A model generated the notes under the pieces. That model made no database searches, had not been told where the DNA came from, and saw nothing but the letters and a program-made list of their open reading frames with translations. DNA of 64,000 nt, taken from positions 124,001 to 188,000 of the forward strand of contig NZ_JAQISN010000001.1 in NCBI RefSeq assembly GCF_037450285.1. The letters are read 5' to 3'. Shown here piece after piece: positions 34,690 through 44,144 of the stretch. The stretch comes from Erwinia sp. SLM-02. GTDB lineage: Bacteria > Pseudomonadota > Gammaproteobacteria > Enterobacterales > Enterobacteriaceae. A program made the translations under genes and the position numbers. Numbering within the stretch: position 1 is the stretch's first letter; each line of letters begins with the position of its first letter.

Positions 34690-37044
34690 ATGAATCCTGA
34701 GCGTTCTGAACGCATTGAAATCCCTGTGTTGCCGTTGCGTGACGTAGTGGTTTATCCGCACATGGTCATTCCGTTGTTTGTTGGTCGCGAAAAATCCATT
34801 CGCTGCCTTGAAGCCGCCATGGATCATGACAAAAAGATCATGCTGGTCGCTCAGAAAGAAGCTTCAACGGATGAACCGGGCATTAACGACCTCTTCTCAG
34901 TCGGGACCGTCGCCTCCATTTTACAGATGCTGAAACTCCCGGACGGCACGGTGAAAGTGCTGGTAGAGGGTTTACAGCGTGCTCATATCACGACTTTATC
35001 CGACAACGGTGACCATTTTGCCGCGCAGGCAGAGTTGCTTGAGTCCCCGGAAATTGAAGAACGCGAGCAGGAAGTGCTGGTGCGTACGGCGATCAATCAG
35101 TTTGAAGGCTACATCAAGCTGAACAAAAAGATCCCACCGGAAGTGCTGACTTCGCTCAACAGCATCGATGATGCTGCGCGCCTGGCCGATACCGTGGCGG
35201 CACACATGCCGCTGAAGCTGGCTGATAAACAGTCCGTGCTGGAAATGTCCGACGTTAATGAACGTCTGGAATATCTGATGGCGATGATGGAGTCGGAAAT
35301 CGACCTGCTGCAGGTTGAGAAACGCATCCGTAACCGCGTGAAAAAACAGATGGAAAAAAGCCAGCGTGAGTACTATCTGAATGAGCAGATGAAGGCCATT
35401 CAGAAAGAGCTGGGCGAAATGGACGACGCGCCTGACGAAAATGAAGCGCTGAAGCGTAAGATTGACGCGGCCAAAATGCCGAAAGAGGCAAAAGATAAAA
35501 CCGAAGCCGAACTGCAGAAGCTGAAAATGATGTCGCCGATGTCGGCTGAAGCTACCGTGGTGCGTGGTTATATCGACTGGATGGTTCAGGTACCGTGGAA
35601 TGCGCGCAGTAAGGTGAAAAAAGATCTGCTTAAGGCGCAGGAAACGCTGGATACCGACCATTTCGGCCTTGAGCGAGTGAAAGACCGCATCCTTGAGTAT
35701 TTAGCCGTACAGAGCCGCGTCAGCAAAATCAAAGGCCCGATCCTGTGCCTGGTTGGGCCTCCGGGCGTGGGTAAAACCTCACTGGGGCAGTCGATTGCCA
35801 AAGCCACCGGACGTAAGTACGTGCGTATGGCGCTGGGTGGCGTGCGTGATGAAGCGGAAATTCGCGGTCACCGTCGTACCTATATCGGTTCGATGCCAGG
35901 CAAGCTAATCCAGAAAATGGCGAAAGTTGGGGTGAAAAACCCGCTGTTCCTGCTGGATGAGATCGACAAAATGTCTTCTGACATGCGTGGCGATCCGGCT
36001 TCAGCGTTGCTGGAAGTGCTTGATCCCGAGCAAAACATTGCCTTTAACGATCACTATCTGGAAGTCGACTACGATCTCTCCGATGTGATGTTTGTGGCCA
36101 CGTCTAACTCAATGAACATTCCGGCTCCGCTGCTGGATCGTATGGAAGTGATCCGTCTTTCCGGCTATACCGAAGACGAAAAGCTGAACATCGCCAAACA
36201 GCACCTGCTGCCGAAACAGATTGAACGTAACGCGCTGAAGAAAAATGAAATTTCAGTTGATGACAGCGCTATCGTTGGCATCATCCGCTACTACACGCGT
36301 GAAGCGGGTGTGCGTAGCCTTGAGCGCGAACTGTCCAAACTGTGCCGGAAAGCGGTGAAATCGCTGCTGATGGATAAGTCGCTGAAGCGTATTGAAATCA
36401 ACGGCGACAACCTGAAAGACTTCCTCGGCGTACAGCGCTTTGACTACGGCCGCGCCGACAGTGAAAACCGCGTGGGTCAGGTGACCGGCCTGGCGTGGAC
36501 GGAAGTGGGCGGCGATCTGCTGACCATTGAAACCGCCTGTGTACCGGGTAAAGGCAAGCTGACCTACACCGGTTCTCTGGGTGAAGTGATGCAGGAGTCC
36601 ATTCAGGCTGCGCTGACCGTGGTGCGCGCGCGCGCCGACAAGCTGGGCATCAACGGTGACTTCTACGAGAAGCGTGACATCCACGTTCACGTTCCTGAAG
36701 GTGCAACGCCGAAAGATGGCCCGAGCGCGGGTATTGCGATGTGTACCGCACTGGTTTCCTGCCTGACGGGTAACCCGGTGCGTGCCGATGTCGCGATGAC
36801 CGGTGAGATCACCCTGCGTGGTCAGGTTCTGCCGATCGGTGGTCTGAAAGAGAAACTGCTGGCAGCCCATCGCGGTGGGATCAAAACGGTCTTAATTCCG
36901 GACGAAAACAAGCGCGATCTGGAAGAGATCCCGGATAACGTCATTGCCGATCTTAAGATCCACCCGGTGAAGCGTATCGAAGAAGTTCTGGAGCTGGCCC
37001 TGCAAAATGCCCCTTCCGGCATGCAGGTTGTCACCGAAAAATAG
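34690..37044 (+). CDS. lon: ATP-dependent protease Lon
   Basis: Lon degrades misfolded and short-lived regulatory proteins in the cytoplasm. The 784-residue product has the same length as E. coli Lon. Visible parts are the N-terminal LON domain (about 1-200), a coiled coil near 210-280, Walker A GPPGVGKTS near 356, Walker B FLLDEIDKM, and the C-terminal Ser-Lys protease domain with PKDGPSAGIAM (Ser near 679) and GGLKEKLLAAHRGG (Lys near 722). The AGAGAGAGC ribosome site and heat-shock promoter are like those of E. coli. hupB follows, as is usual. Confidence 0.98.
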   Translation: MNPERSERIEIPVLPLRDVVVYPHMVIPLFVGREKSIRCLEAAMDHDKKIMLVAQKEASTDEPGINDLFSVGTVASILQMLKLPDGTVKVLVEGLQRAHITTLSDNGDHFAAQAELLESPEIEEREQEVLVRTAINQFEGYIKLNKKIPPEVLTSLNSIDDAARLADTVAAHMPLKLADKQSVLEMSDVNERLEYLMAMMESEIDLLQVEKRIRNRVKKQMEKSQREYYLNEQMKAIQKELGEMDDAPDENEALKRKIDAAKMPKEAKDKTEAELQKLKMMSPMSAEATVVRGYIDWMVQVPWNARSKVKKDLLKAQETLDTDHFGLERVKDRILEYLAVQSRVSKIKGPILCLVGPPGVGKTSLGQSIAKATGRKYVRMALGGVRDEAEIRGHRRTYIGSMPGKLIQKMAKVGVKNPLFLLDEIDKMSSDMRGDPASALLEVLDPEQNIAFNDHYLEVDYDLSDVMFVATSNSMNIPAPLLDRMEVIRLSGYTEDEKLNIAKQHLLPKQIERNALKKNEISVDDSAIVGIIRYYTREAGVRSLERELSKLCRKAVKSLLMDKSLKRIEINGDNLKDFLGVQRFDYGRADSENRVGQVTGLAWTEVGGDLLTIETACVPGKGKLTYTGSLGEVMQESIQAALTVVRARADKLGINGDFYEKRDIHVHVPEGATPKDGPSAGIAMCTALVSCLTGNPVRADVAMTGEITLRGQVLPIGGLKEKLLAAHRGGIKTVLIPDENKRDLEEIPDNVIADLKIHPVKRIEEVLELALQNAPSGMQVVTEK

Positions 37045-37073
37045 TGATTTAAGATAAATCGCCGTAAAACGAG

Positions 37074-37110
37074 GGCTGGCAGGTGAATTGTTACTTGCCA
37101 GCCTTTTTTT
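37074..37110 (+). terminator. Intrinsic terminator after lon
   Basis: GGCTGGCA and TGCCAGCC form an eight-base-pair stem around a 14-base loop and are followed by seven T. Confidence 0.9.
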
Positions 37111-37267
37111 GTCCGGCTAATTTAGGATGCTGTTAAGCCAGTCATAGCAACGGTTGCCGATGGTGATGGCTTAACATGTAAGGTTCGCGGTCATAATAAA
37201 CGACTGCACATACGTCGCTGGCAGGGTGCCAGTGGCGGTGTGAAAAAATAAAAGAGGGGATGATTAG

Positions 37268-37540
37268 GTGAACAAGTCACAGTTGATCGACAAAATTGCT
37301 GCAAACGCAGATATTTCCAAAGCTGCAGCCGGACGTGTACTGGATGCGTTTATTGCCTCTGTTACCGATTCTCTTCAGGCTGGCGACGAAGTGGCGCTGG
37401 TAGGCTTCGGCACCTTCTCCGTGCGTGAGCGTTCAGAGCGTACGGGCCGTAACCCGCAAACAGGTAAAGAAATTACTATCCCTGCGGGCAAAGTACCGGG
37501 CTTCCGTGCCGGTAAAGCGCTGAAAGACGCGGTTAACTAA
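37268..37540 (+). CDS. hupB: DNA-binding protein HU-beta
   Basis: HU-beta is a nucleoid protein that bends DNA as a dimer with itself or HU-alpha. The 90-residue product shows the whole family core: MNKSQLIDKIA at the N-terminus, VALVGFGTFSVRERSERTGR with the beta arm, and RNPQTGKEITIPAGKVPGFR, ending KALKDAVN. The start is a GTG at 37268 preceded by AGAGGGGAT; E. coli hupB also starts with GTG. It stands alone between lon and ppiD, with its own terminator. Confidence 0.98.
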   Translation: MNKSQLIDKIAANADISKAAAGRVLDAFIASVTDSLQAGDEVALVGFGTFSVRERSERTGRNPQTGKEITIPAGKVPGFRAGKALKDAVN

Positions 37541-37612
37541 GTAATATGCTGCCGTTGAAACAGATTTCTTCGGTGGAGTGAGGATCGCCAGGGCGATCTC
37601 ATGTAACATACT

Positions 37613-37644
37613 GGCACATCATCAAATTGATGTGCCTTTTTTTT
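37613..37644 (+). terminator. Intrinsic terminator after hupB
   Basis: GGCACATCA and TGATGTGCC form a nine-base-pair stem with a six-base loop, followed by eight T. A smaller hairpin (GATCGCC with GGCGATC) lies about 30 bases before it. Confidence 0.9.
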
Positions 37645-37799
37645 ATGATTCAGTGACATTCGCATAATGCGGTTGTCTACAGGATGTAACTCCCAACAGT
37701 CACTGGAGTTGCAGCAATGCATGGCGTTGCACGTCCTCGGGAACGCGGGACGATAGCGCAAGGTTTTACATTCACACTACAGCGGAGTGTTGTCACACC

Positions 37800-39671
37800 A
37801 TGATGGACAATTTACGCGCGGCCTCGAACCATGTCGTGCTCAAAATTATACTGGGTTTGATCATCCTGTCCTTTGTTCTTACCGGCGTGGGCGGATATCT
37901 GACGGGCGGCAGTGGTGATTACGCGGCCAAGGTAAACGGTCAGGAAATCAGCCGTGCTCAGCTTGAGCGAGCCTTCAGCAACGAGCGTGCGCGTCAGCAG
38001 CAGATGCTGGGCGAACAATTCTCCGCACTGGCAGGTAACGAAGGCTACATGCAGCAGATACGTCAGCAGGCGCTCTCCCAGCTGACCGACGAAATCCTGC
38101 TGGACCAGTATGCGAAAAATATTGGCCTTGCCATCAGCGACGATCAAATCAAGCAGGCAATCTTTACCCAGCCGGCATTCCAGACCAATGGCAAATTTGA
38201 TAACGCCAAGTATCTGGGCCTGATTGGCAATATGGGCTTTACGGCCGATCAGTATGCGGAAGCGCTGCGCAAGCAGCTGACCACTCAGCAGCTGATTAAG
38301 TCCGTTACCGGCACCGACTTTGTTCTGGGTAGCGAAAGCGATGCGCTGGCCGCATTAATTTCCCAGCAGCGCCTGGTGCGTGAAGTGACGATTAACGTCG
38401 GTGAGCTGGCTGCTAAACAGGTTGTCACGCCGGAAGAAATTAATAACTACTACCAGCAGAACAAAAACAACTTCATGTCGCCGGAGCAGTTCCGCGTCAG
38501 CTACATCAAGCTGGATGCCGCGAGCATGCAGGGGCAGGTCAGCGAGAGCGAAATCCAGGGCTGGTACGATGAGCATCAGCAGGATTACACCCAGCCGCAG
38601 CGTAACCGCTACAGCATCATTCAGACCAAAACCGAAGCGGAAGCGCAGTCGGTACTGGATGCGCTGAAAAACGGCGGTGATTTTGCCGCGCTGGCAAAAG
38701 AAAAATCAGCCGATCCGATCTCTGCACGTCAGGGGGGCGATATGGGCTGGCTGGAGCCGGACACCACGCCTGACGAGTTGAAAAACTCCGGTCTGAAAGA
38801 GAAAGGCCAGCTGTCAGGGGTCATCAAATCCTCCGTAGGCTTTATCATCGCCCGCCTGGACGACATTCAGCCGCAGCAGATTAAAGCTCTGGCCGAGGTT
38901 CATGACGATATTGCGGCAAAAGTGAAGCAGGAAAAAGCCGTCGATGCTTACTATAAGCTGCAGCAGAAAGTCAGCGATGCGGCCAACAACGACACTGAAT
39001 CACTGGCGAGCGCCGAAGACGTGGCCGGTGTTAAAGCGGTTGAGACCGGCTGGTTCAGCCATGACAGCCTGCCAGCCGAGCTGAACTTTAAGCCGGTACA
39101 GGAAGCCATCTTTAACGGCGGCCTGGCCGGTGATAATGGTGCTCCGGGCCGTAATTCAGACATTATCACCGTCGATGGCGATCGTGCCTTCGTCCTGCGC
39201 ATCAGTGAGCATAAGCCAGAAGCCGTGAAGCCGCTGGCCGATGTGACCGCGCAGATTACCGATACCCTGAAGCAGCAGAAAGCGCAGGCGGCCGCGAAGT
39301 CGCAGGCGGATAAGCTGCTGGCGGATCTGAAAGCCGGTAAAGGCGATGAGGCACTGAAAGCGGCCGGTCTGAGCTTTGGTGAAACCCAGACGCTGGCCCG
39401 TACCGGGCAGGATGCGCTGACGCAGTCCGCCTTTGCGCTGCCGCTGCCTGCCGCGGGCAAATCCTCCTACGGCGTGGGTGAAGATATGCAGGGCAACGTT
39501 GTACTGCTGGCGCTGGATAAAGTGCAGAACGGCGAAATGCCAGCGGCACAGAAAACCGCACTGGTTCAGGGCGTGACGCAGAACAATGCGCAGATTGCCT
39601 TCGAAGCGCTGATGACTAACCTGCGCAAAGAAGCCAAAATCAAGTACGGTGCGGCTGCTCAGGCACAGTAA
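37800..39671 (+). CDS. ppiD: Periplasmic folding chaperone PpiD
   Basis: PpiD is anchored in the inner membrane and assists proteins leaving the Sec channel. The 623-residue product has a single N-terminal membrane helix (LKIILGLIILSFVLTGVGGY, about residues 14-33), a SurA-like N-terminal region, and a parvulin domain at about 265-360 (RNRYSIIQTKTEAEAQ and GGDMGWLEPDTTPDEL). In E. coli the parvulin domain is catalytically inactive. It is followed by a terminator. Length matches the family. Confidence 0.97.
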   Translation: MMDNLRAASNHVVLKIILGLIILSFVLTGVGGYLTGGSGDYAAKVNGQEISRAQLERAFSNERARQQQMLGEQFSALAGNEGYMQQIRQQALSQLTDEILLDQYAKNIGLAISDDQIKQAIFTQPAFQTNGKFDNAKYLGLIGNMGFTADQYAEALRKQLTTQQLIKSVTGTDFVLGSESDALAALISQQRLVREVTINVGELAAKQVVTPEEINNYYQQNKNNFMSPEQFRVSYIKLDAASMQGQVSESEIQGWYDEHQQDYTQPQRNRYSIIQTKTEAEAQSVLDALKNGGDFAALAKEKSADPISARQGGDMGWLEPDTTPDELKNSGLKEKGQLSGVIKSSVGFIIARLDDIQPQQIKALAEVHDDIAAKVKQEKAVDAYYKLQQKVSDAANNDTESLASAEDVAGVKAVETGWFSHDSLPAELNFKPVQEAIFNGGLAGDNGAPGRNSDIITVDGDRAFVLRISEHKPEAVKPLADVTAQITDTLKQQKAQAAAKSQADKLLADLKAGKGDEALKAAGLSFGETQTLARTGQDALTQSAFALPLPAAGKSSYGVGEDMQGNVVLLALDKVQNGEMPAAQKTALVQGVTQNNAQIAFEALMTNLRKEAKIKYGAAAQAQ

Positions 39672-39705
39672 GCCTCGCAAACTCACTGCAACTTATTGCA
39701 ATACC

Positions 39706-39728
39706 AAAGGCCGCTTATGCGGCCTTTT
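39706..39728 (+). terminator. Intrinsic terminator after ppiD
   Basis: AAAGGCCGC and GCGGCCTTT form a nine-base-pair stem with a four-base loop and a short T tail. Confidence 0.85.
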
Positions 39729-39810
39729 CCATTTCTGAAATCGACCATTTGCCGCCCGCCAGGCCCTGACGTAGGTTAGTCATGCTGTCAAACACATGGA
39801 GGAAAACAGC

Positions 39811-40176
39811 ATGTTTAAAGCAACGCTTCAGGCTCTTTCACTGGCGTTCAGTATGGCGCTTGTCACACCCGCTCTGGCAGCCGGCAGCGCGGAGATGCCA
39901 AAGGACGTTAAAGCCGAAACCCGAACGGAAGTGAAAACATCGGTACCGTCGGGAGGTGGAAAGAGCATCGAGGATGTGGGGGGGCAGGTGAGCATTAACA
40001 GTGCTACCGCGCAGGAGCTGGCGGCGACGCTGAACGGGGTGGGGCTGAAAAAAGCGGAGTCGATTGTCAGCTATCGTGACAAGTATGGCCCCTTCAGTCA
40101 GCTGGATCAGCTGACTGAAGTTCCCGGGATCGGCAAGGCGCTGGTCGAACGTAATCTGACACGAATTAAACTGTGA
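39811..40176 (+). CDS. ybaV: ComEA-like helix-hairpin-helix protein YbaV
   Basis: The 121-residue product has a signal peptide (residues about 1-22, ending ALAAGS) and a C-terminal double helix-hairpin-helix domain of the ComEA type: QVSINSATAQELAATLNGVGLKKAESIV and GPFSQLDQLTEVPGIGKALVERNL-type sequence. In other bacteria ComEA binds DNA during uptake, but the role of YbaV is not established. ATG 39811 follows a strong GGAGG; an in-frame ATG five codons upstream overlaps that ribosome site and is unlikely to be used. Confidence 0.93.
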   Translation: MFKATLQALSLAFSMALVTPALAAGSAEMPKDVKAETRTEVKTSVPSGGGKSIEDVGGQVSINSATAQELAATLNGVGLKKAESIVSYRDKYGPFSQLDQLTEVPGIGKALVERNLTRIKL

Positions 40177-40283
40177 TCCGTTTCGCGAGTCAGGCATTTC
40201 GGGTGCAAAGCCGGGTAACCTGCTGCTAATCTGTTAGAGGTCATACCAGTTGGTATGGCCTTTTCACTCGGAGACTGGAAGCA

Positions 40284-40688
40284 ATGCAGACCATCATCAA
40301 AGTTCGTGGTTACCATCTTGATGTCTACCAGCATGTTAACAACGCGCGCTATCTGGAGTTCCTGGAAGAAGCCCGCTGGGCCTGGCTGGAAGAAACGGAA
40401 GCTTTTCACTGGATGTCGGCAAATCATCTGGCATTTATCGTGGTGAATATCAACATCAACTATCGCCGGCCCGCAGTGCTCGGCGATGTTCTGCTCATCA
40501 AGAGTAAGGTGCAGCAGCTGAATGGTAAAAGCGGCGTGATTGCTCAGACTGTCACGCTGCAGCCAGGCGGTGAGGCGGTGGCGGATGCGCTGCTAACCTT
40601 TGTCTGCATCGACCTGCGTACCCAGAAGGCGCAGCCGATGGAAGGCGAATTGCGTCAGAGAATGGAAGCGATGCTGGCGCTGGGTTAA
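40284..40688 (+). CDS. fadM: Long-chain acyl-CoA thioesterase FadM (YbaW)
   Basis: FadM hydrolyses long-chain acyl-CoA, notably 3,5-dienoyl forms that block beta-oxidation. The 134-residue hotdog-fold product has the 4-hydroxybenzoyl-CoA thioesterase-type motif YHLDVYQHVNNARYLEFLEE with the catalytic Asp near residue 13. It is followed by NINYRRPAVLGDVL. Order and length match E. coli ybaW. It converges on queC with a 21-base gap. Confidence 0.95.
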   Translation: MQTIIKVRGYHLDVYQHVNNARYLEFLEEARWAWLEETEAFHWMSANHLAFIVVNININYRRPAVLGDVLLIKSKVQQLNGKSGVIAQTVTLQPGGEAVADALLTFVCIDLRTQKAQPMEGELRQRMEAMLALG

Positions 40689-40709
40689 TTCAGCACGATG
40701 ATGCTGTGC

Positions 40710-41405
40710 TTAAACCAGCCCGGTTTTTGCCTTCATCGCCTGCATGACCGCGGTGGCGTTGTGCTGATACTCCTGCAGGCCGTTAGCCCGCAGATGGCAC
40801 GCTGCACACTCACCGCAGCCGTCGCCCTGGATGCCGTTGTAGCAGGTGAGGGTTTGCTCGCGGACCAGAGTAAGCTGCTGCCAGTAGTCGGCCAGCGCCC
40901 AGGTCTCCGCCTTGTTCAGCCACATCAGCGGCGTTTCAAAACGGATATCGCGTGCCATGCCCAGCGATACGGCATGATTGAGCGCTTTTACAAACTCATC
41001 ACGGCAGTCAGGATAGCCGGAGAAGTCGGTTTCACACACGCCGGTAATCACCGCTTCGGCTTCCACCTGATAGGCGTAAATAGCCGCCAGAGTTAAGAAG
41101 AGAATATTGCGCCCCGGGACAAAGGTACTCGGCAGACCGCTGCTGGTGGGGTCCCAGGTGGGCACCGGGATGTTATCGCGGGTCAGGCTGCTTACCGCCA
41201 GTTCGTTAAGCAGGGTGACATCCAGAACCTTGTGTGCGCGCGCGCCCAGCGACACCGACAGCTGCTGTGCGACGTCAATTTCTGCGCGGTGCCGCTGGCC
41301 GTAATCAAAGGTAACGCAGTGGACTTCGTCATACTGCTGGAGCGCCTGGATCAGACAGGTTGTTGAGTCCTGACCACCGCTGAATACTACGACTGCACGT
41401 TTCAT
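40710..41405 (-). CDS. queC: 7-cyano-7-deazaguanine synthase
   Basis: QueC converts 7-carboxy-7-deazaguanine to preQ0 using ATP and ammonia, an early step of queuosine synthesis that leads to the substrate of Tgt. The 231-residue product has the PP-loop FSGGQDSTTCL near residue 8 and a C-terminal zinc site, CYNGIQGDGCGECAACHLR. Length equals that of E. coli QueC. It lies convergent to fadM. I see no preQ1 riboswitch in front of it. Confidence 0.97.
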   Translation of the reverse strand: MKRAVVVFSGGQDSTTCLIQALQQYDEVHCVTFDYGQRHRAEIDVAQQLSVSLGARAHKVLDVTLLNELAVSSLTRDNIPVPTWDPTSSGLPSTFVPGRNILFLTLAAIYAYQVEAEAVITGVCETDFSGYPDCRDEFVKALNHAVSLGMARDIRFETPLMWLNKAETWALADYWQQLTLVREQTLTCYNGIQGDGCGECAACHLRANGLQEYQHNATAVMQAMKAKTGLV

Positions 41406-41472
41406 ACTTGCTCTTCCTGATAATGTTCTGCCCGCTATGGTACTGCCTGAACCGGCAGAAGGGTAGTTTCAC

Positions 41473-43173
41473 TCAGTCAATGTCTACCGGCGGGGGGATC
41501 CACGCGCGGGAAAAATCAAACCAGCCCCATGAATTGAGCCGGATCCCCTCGACGTCCGGTGGCGCACTGACCTGATAGCGATAGTTAAATAGCGGCGTAA
41601 TGGTGGCCTGGTGCATCAGCTTTTGAAATACCGCCTGCATTGCATCGTGCCGGCTGGCCGCGTCGCCGCGCTGCTGGAGTTCATTTAGCGATGCCAGCAG
41701 GTTCTGCCAGCGTGCCTTGCCGATAATCGCTGGCCAGAGCGGATCCAGCCGCAGCCAGCTTTCCAGGGTAAATACAGGTGCCTCGCCAATCAGCCGGTCG
41801 CCCATCACCAGATCGGCCTCTGCCAGCAGGGGATAATCCTGCCAGTTTTTCGCCGGGTGAAAATGCAGAGTCAGTCGACAGCCCTGCGCTGCCAGCAGCT
41901 GCTGAAGCCGGATAGCCATGGCATGCAGTTCTACCGGCAGATGATAGTGCAGGCTGAGCTTCGCGGGGAGCGTCGCCTGCCGATCGGGCTTCCATTGCGG
42001 AATGCGCCAGCCCGGCAGCATCTCACCGCTGGGGGAAATCAGTCCTTCCTCCAGCGGCAGTTGCTCAACCAGCCCGGACTGATGCACCAGCGCCATAATA
42101 TGCTGAGCCTGGGCGGCACTGAGCCCGGCGCGCTGGCCGATAGCCAGATAGCAGAATCCCAGGCTGATACGCTGGCTTACCGGCTGTAGCTGCGCAAGAT
42201 CCTGCTGCGCGCCTATTGCTATCTGAACCGGATGGCGGCAGCTGGTACCGAGTTCGCGGTCAAAAAGCTGCGGTGCAATCCAGTACTCAACCGCCTGCAT
42301 CAGCGGATGAACGCCGTGGTACCAGCCGTGGCTTTCCAGCCTGACCAGCATCATCGAATTAGCGACCAGCCGCCATGGCCCGGTACCGATATCCGGATTG
42401 TCGGGATGCGGTAACAGGCAGCAGACGCTGGCCAGACGATGCGCCAGCCAGTAATCGGGCCGGTGCAGGTCGATGCGCAGACAAAGCGCATGGGCCTGAG
42501 AAACGCTCTTCACGCTGGCAAGCATCCGCTCACCGGTCGGGCTTGCGAGGATAGTTAACAGCGTCTGCTGTAGCTGCTGGGCGTTTACCGTTTCACCGTG
42601 GTGCCAGTGCAGCTGGGGGCGCAGGAAAAAAAACCAGCTCAGGCCGTCGTCACTAATCTGCCAGTGGTGGGCAAGGTCGGGAATGGCATCGTCCCCGGAC
42701 AGTCGGCTCAGGCCGGAGAAAACCTGCTGTGCCAGATGCTGCTCTGCGCGCCCTGCCAGTTGCAAAGGTCGTAGAGGATCCAGTTTCCGGTAATAGGGAA
42801 TACGCAGCGTCGGCTGGTTATTCTGCCACTGGCCGCCAAGAAACGGCTGCAGGAGCTGACTGAGCTGTTCGGTAGCCAGCGGCACCAGCTGCAACGCGTG
42901 CTGAGGCTGCCCCCGGTCGAGCTGTTGCAGCATCATTTCGCTGCGCAGCGCTTCAGGCGAACGTAAAAAGGTTACGGTTCCGCGTTTGCCACGGCCCGGT
43001 CTTGCTTCCCAGCGCAGCCAGCCCGCGTGCTGCCACTGATTCAGCAGGGTGCGAACGTGGCGCTCACTACAAAAACAGCCGCTGGCGATTTCGCTTACGC
43101 TTGACGAAAGCGGCTGGCCTTCGCTGCGCTGCCAAAGCCGCTGGTATTGATTTAACCGGTTAATTTCACGCAT
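41473..43173 (-). CDS. ybaE: SgrR-like transcriptional regulator YbaE
   Basis: The 566-residue product combines an N-terminal winged-helix DNA-binding domain (about 1-110, with CFCSERHVRTLLNQWQHAGW) and a C-terminal domain like periplasmic oligopeptide-binding proteins (about 150-560), the plan of SgrR. In E. coli ybaE is uncharacterised; it lies next to cof, as here. I chose ATG 43173, which gives the E. coli length; an earlier in-frame start at 43209 would add 12 residues. It is divergent from cof. Confidence 0.93.
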   Translation of the reverse strand: MREINRLNQYQRLWQRSEGQPLSSSVSEIASGCFCSERHVRTLLNQWQHAGWLRWEARPGRGKRGTVTFLRSPEALRSEMMLQQLDRGQPQHALQLVPLATEQLSQLLQPFLGGQWQNNQPTLRIPYYRKLDPLRPLQLAGRAEQHLAQQVFSGLSRLSGDDAIPDLAHHWQISDDGLSWFFFLRPQLHWHHGETVNAQQLQQTLLTILASPTGERMLASVKSVSQAHALCLRIDLHRPDYWLAHRLASVCCLLPHPDNPDIGTGPWRLVANSMMLVRLESHGWYHGVHPLMQAVEYWIAPQLFDRELGTSCRHPVQIAIGAQQDLAQLQPVSQRISLGFCYLAIGQRAGLSAAQAQHIMALVHQSGLVEQLPLEEGLISPSGEMLPGWRIPQWKPDRQATLPAKLSLHYHLPVELHAMAIRLQQLLAAQGCRLTLHFHPAKNWQDYPLLAEADLVMGDRLIGEAPVFTLESWLRLDPLWPAIIGKARWQNLLASLNELQQRGDAASRHDAMQAVFQKLMHQATITPLFNYRYQVSAPPDVEGIRLNSWGWFDFSRAWIPPPVDID

Positions 43174-43272
43174 TTTCAAAACCCGGAACAGTTTTATAAA
43201 AGTATTCACTATTTGTTCCGCAAATACCAGGAGATACTTGCTGACAGATTAACCACCGTTGCCGGAGTGAAT

Positions 43273-44094
43273 ATGGTTCGCCTTGCTGCATTTGATATGG
43301 ATGGAACGTTGCTTTTACCGACCCATGAGTTTGGGGAGCAAACCCTGCTAAGCCTCCGATCGCTTCAGGCGCATCCGGTACAGCTGGCCTTCGCTACCGG
43401 TCGCCACTTCCTGGAAATGCAGCCACTGATGCAGCAGCACGATCTGCCCGCCTGGTTAATCAGCGGAAACGGAACCCGCGTTCACGATGCAAAGGGGAGC
43501 CTGCTTTTCGGCTCCGATCTGCCACCGGCCGTTGCCCGGCAGGTGATCCACAGCCACTGGCAGACTCAGGCCAGCCTGCACGTGTTCAACGACGACGGCT
43601 GGTTTACCCAATTTGATGAACCTGAAATTTTAGACGCGCATCAGCTCAGCGGCTTTCGCTATCAGGTTACCGACCCGCGTATGCTGGCGGAGCACCAGGT
43701 GACAAAAATCTGCTTTCTTGGCGAACATGAGGATTTGTGCCAGTTAATGATTCAGCTGCGGGAGGCGCTGGGAGACAGCGCTCATCTCTGCTTCTCTGCC
43801 AGCCACTGTCTGGAAGTGCTGCCGCTGGGCTGCAACAAGGGCTCGGCGCTGACCCGGCTTACCGGACATCTGCAGATTGAGATGGCAACCTGTATGGCGT
43901 TTGGCGATGCGATGAACGATCTGGAAATGCTGAATCAGGTTGGATATGGCTTTGTGATGCAAAATGCGATGACGCAGCTGAAAGCACAGCTGCCGCATTT
44001 ACCCGTTATTGGAAATTGCGCGACGCAGGGAGTGTCGCATTATCTCAATCACTGGCTTAACACACCACATCTCGACTATTCCCCCGAATACTGA
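43273..44094 (+). CDS. cof: HMP-PP phosphatase Cof
   Basis: Cof is a HAD-superfamily phosphatase that hydrolyses the thiamine precursor 4-amino-5-hydroxymethyl-2-methylpyrimidine diphosphate and other phosphates. The 273-residue product has the nucleophile motif FDMDGTLL near residue 7, motif II FATGRH, and motifs III/IV in KGSAL and FGDAMNDLEML. ATG 43273 follows CGGAGTGA and gives the family start; an in-frame ATG 20 codons upstream overlaps the ybaE promoter region. A terminator follows. Confidence 0.96.
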   Translation: MVRLAAFDMDGTLLLPTHEFGEQTLLSLRSLQAHPVQLAFATGRHFLEMQPLMQQHDLPAWLISGNGTRVHDAKGSLLFGSDLPPAVARQVIHSHWQTQASLHVFNDDGWFTQFDEPEILDAHQLSGFRYQVTDPRMLAEHQVTKICFLGEHEDLCQLMIQLREALGDSAHLCFSASHCLEVLPLGCNKGSALTRLTGHLQIEMATCMAFGDAMNDLEMLNQVGYGFVMQNAMTQLKAQLPHLPVIGNCATQGVSHYLNHWLNTPHLDYSPEY

Positions 44095-44111
44095 GACCCG
44101 TTTACCAGTGT

Positions 44112-44136
44112 GCCGGACATGATGTCCGGCTTTTTT
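44112..44136. terminator. Intrinsic terminator between cof and the DMT transporter
   Basis: GCCGGACAT and ATGTCCGGC form a nine-base-pair stem with a very tight loop, followed by six T on the plus strand. It lies between two convergent genes. Confidence 0.88.
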
Positions 44137-44144
44137 GTTTTTAT

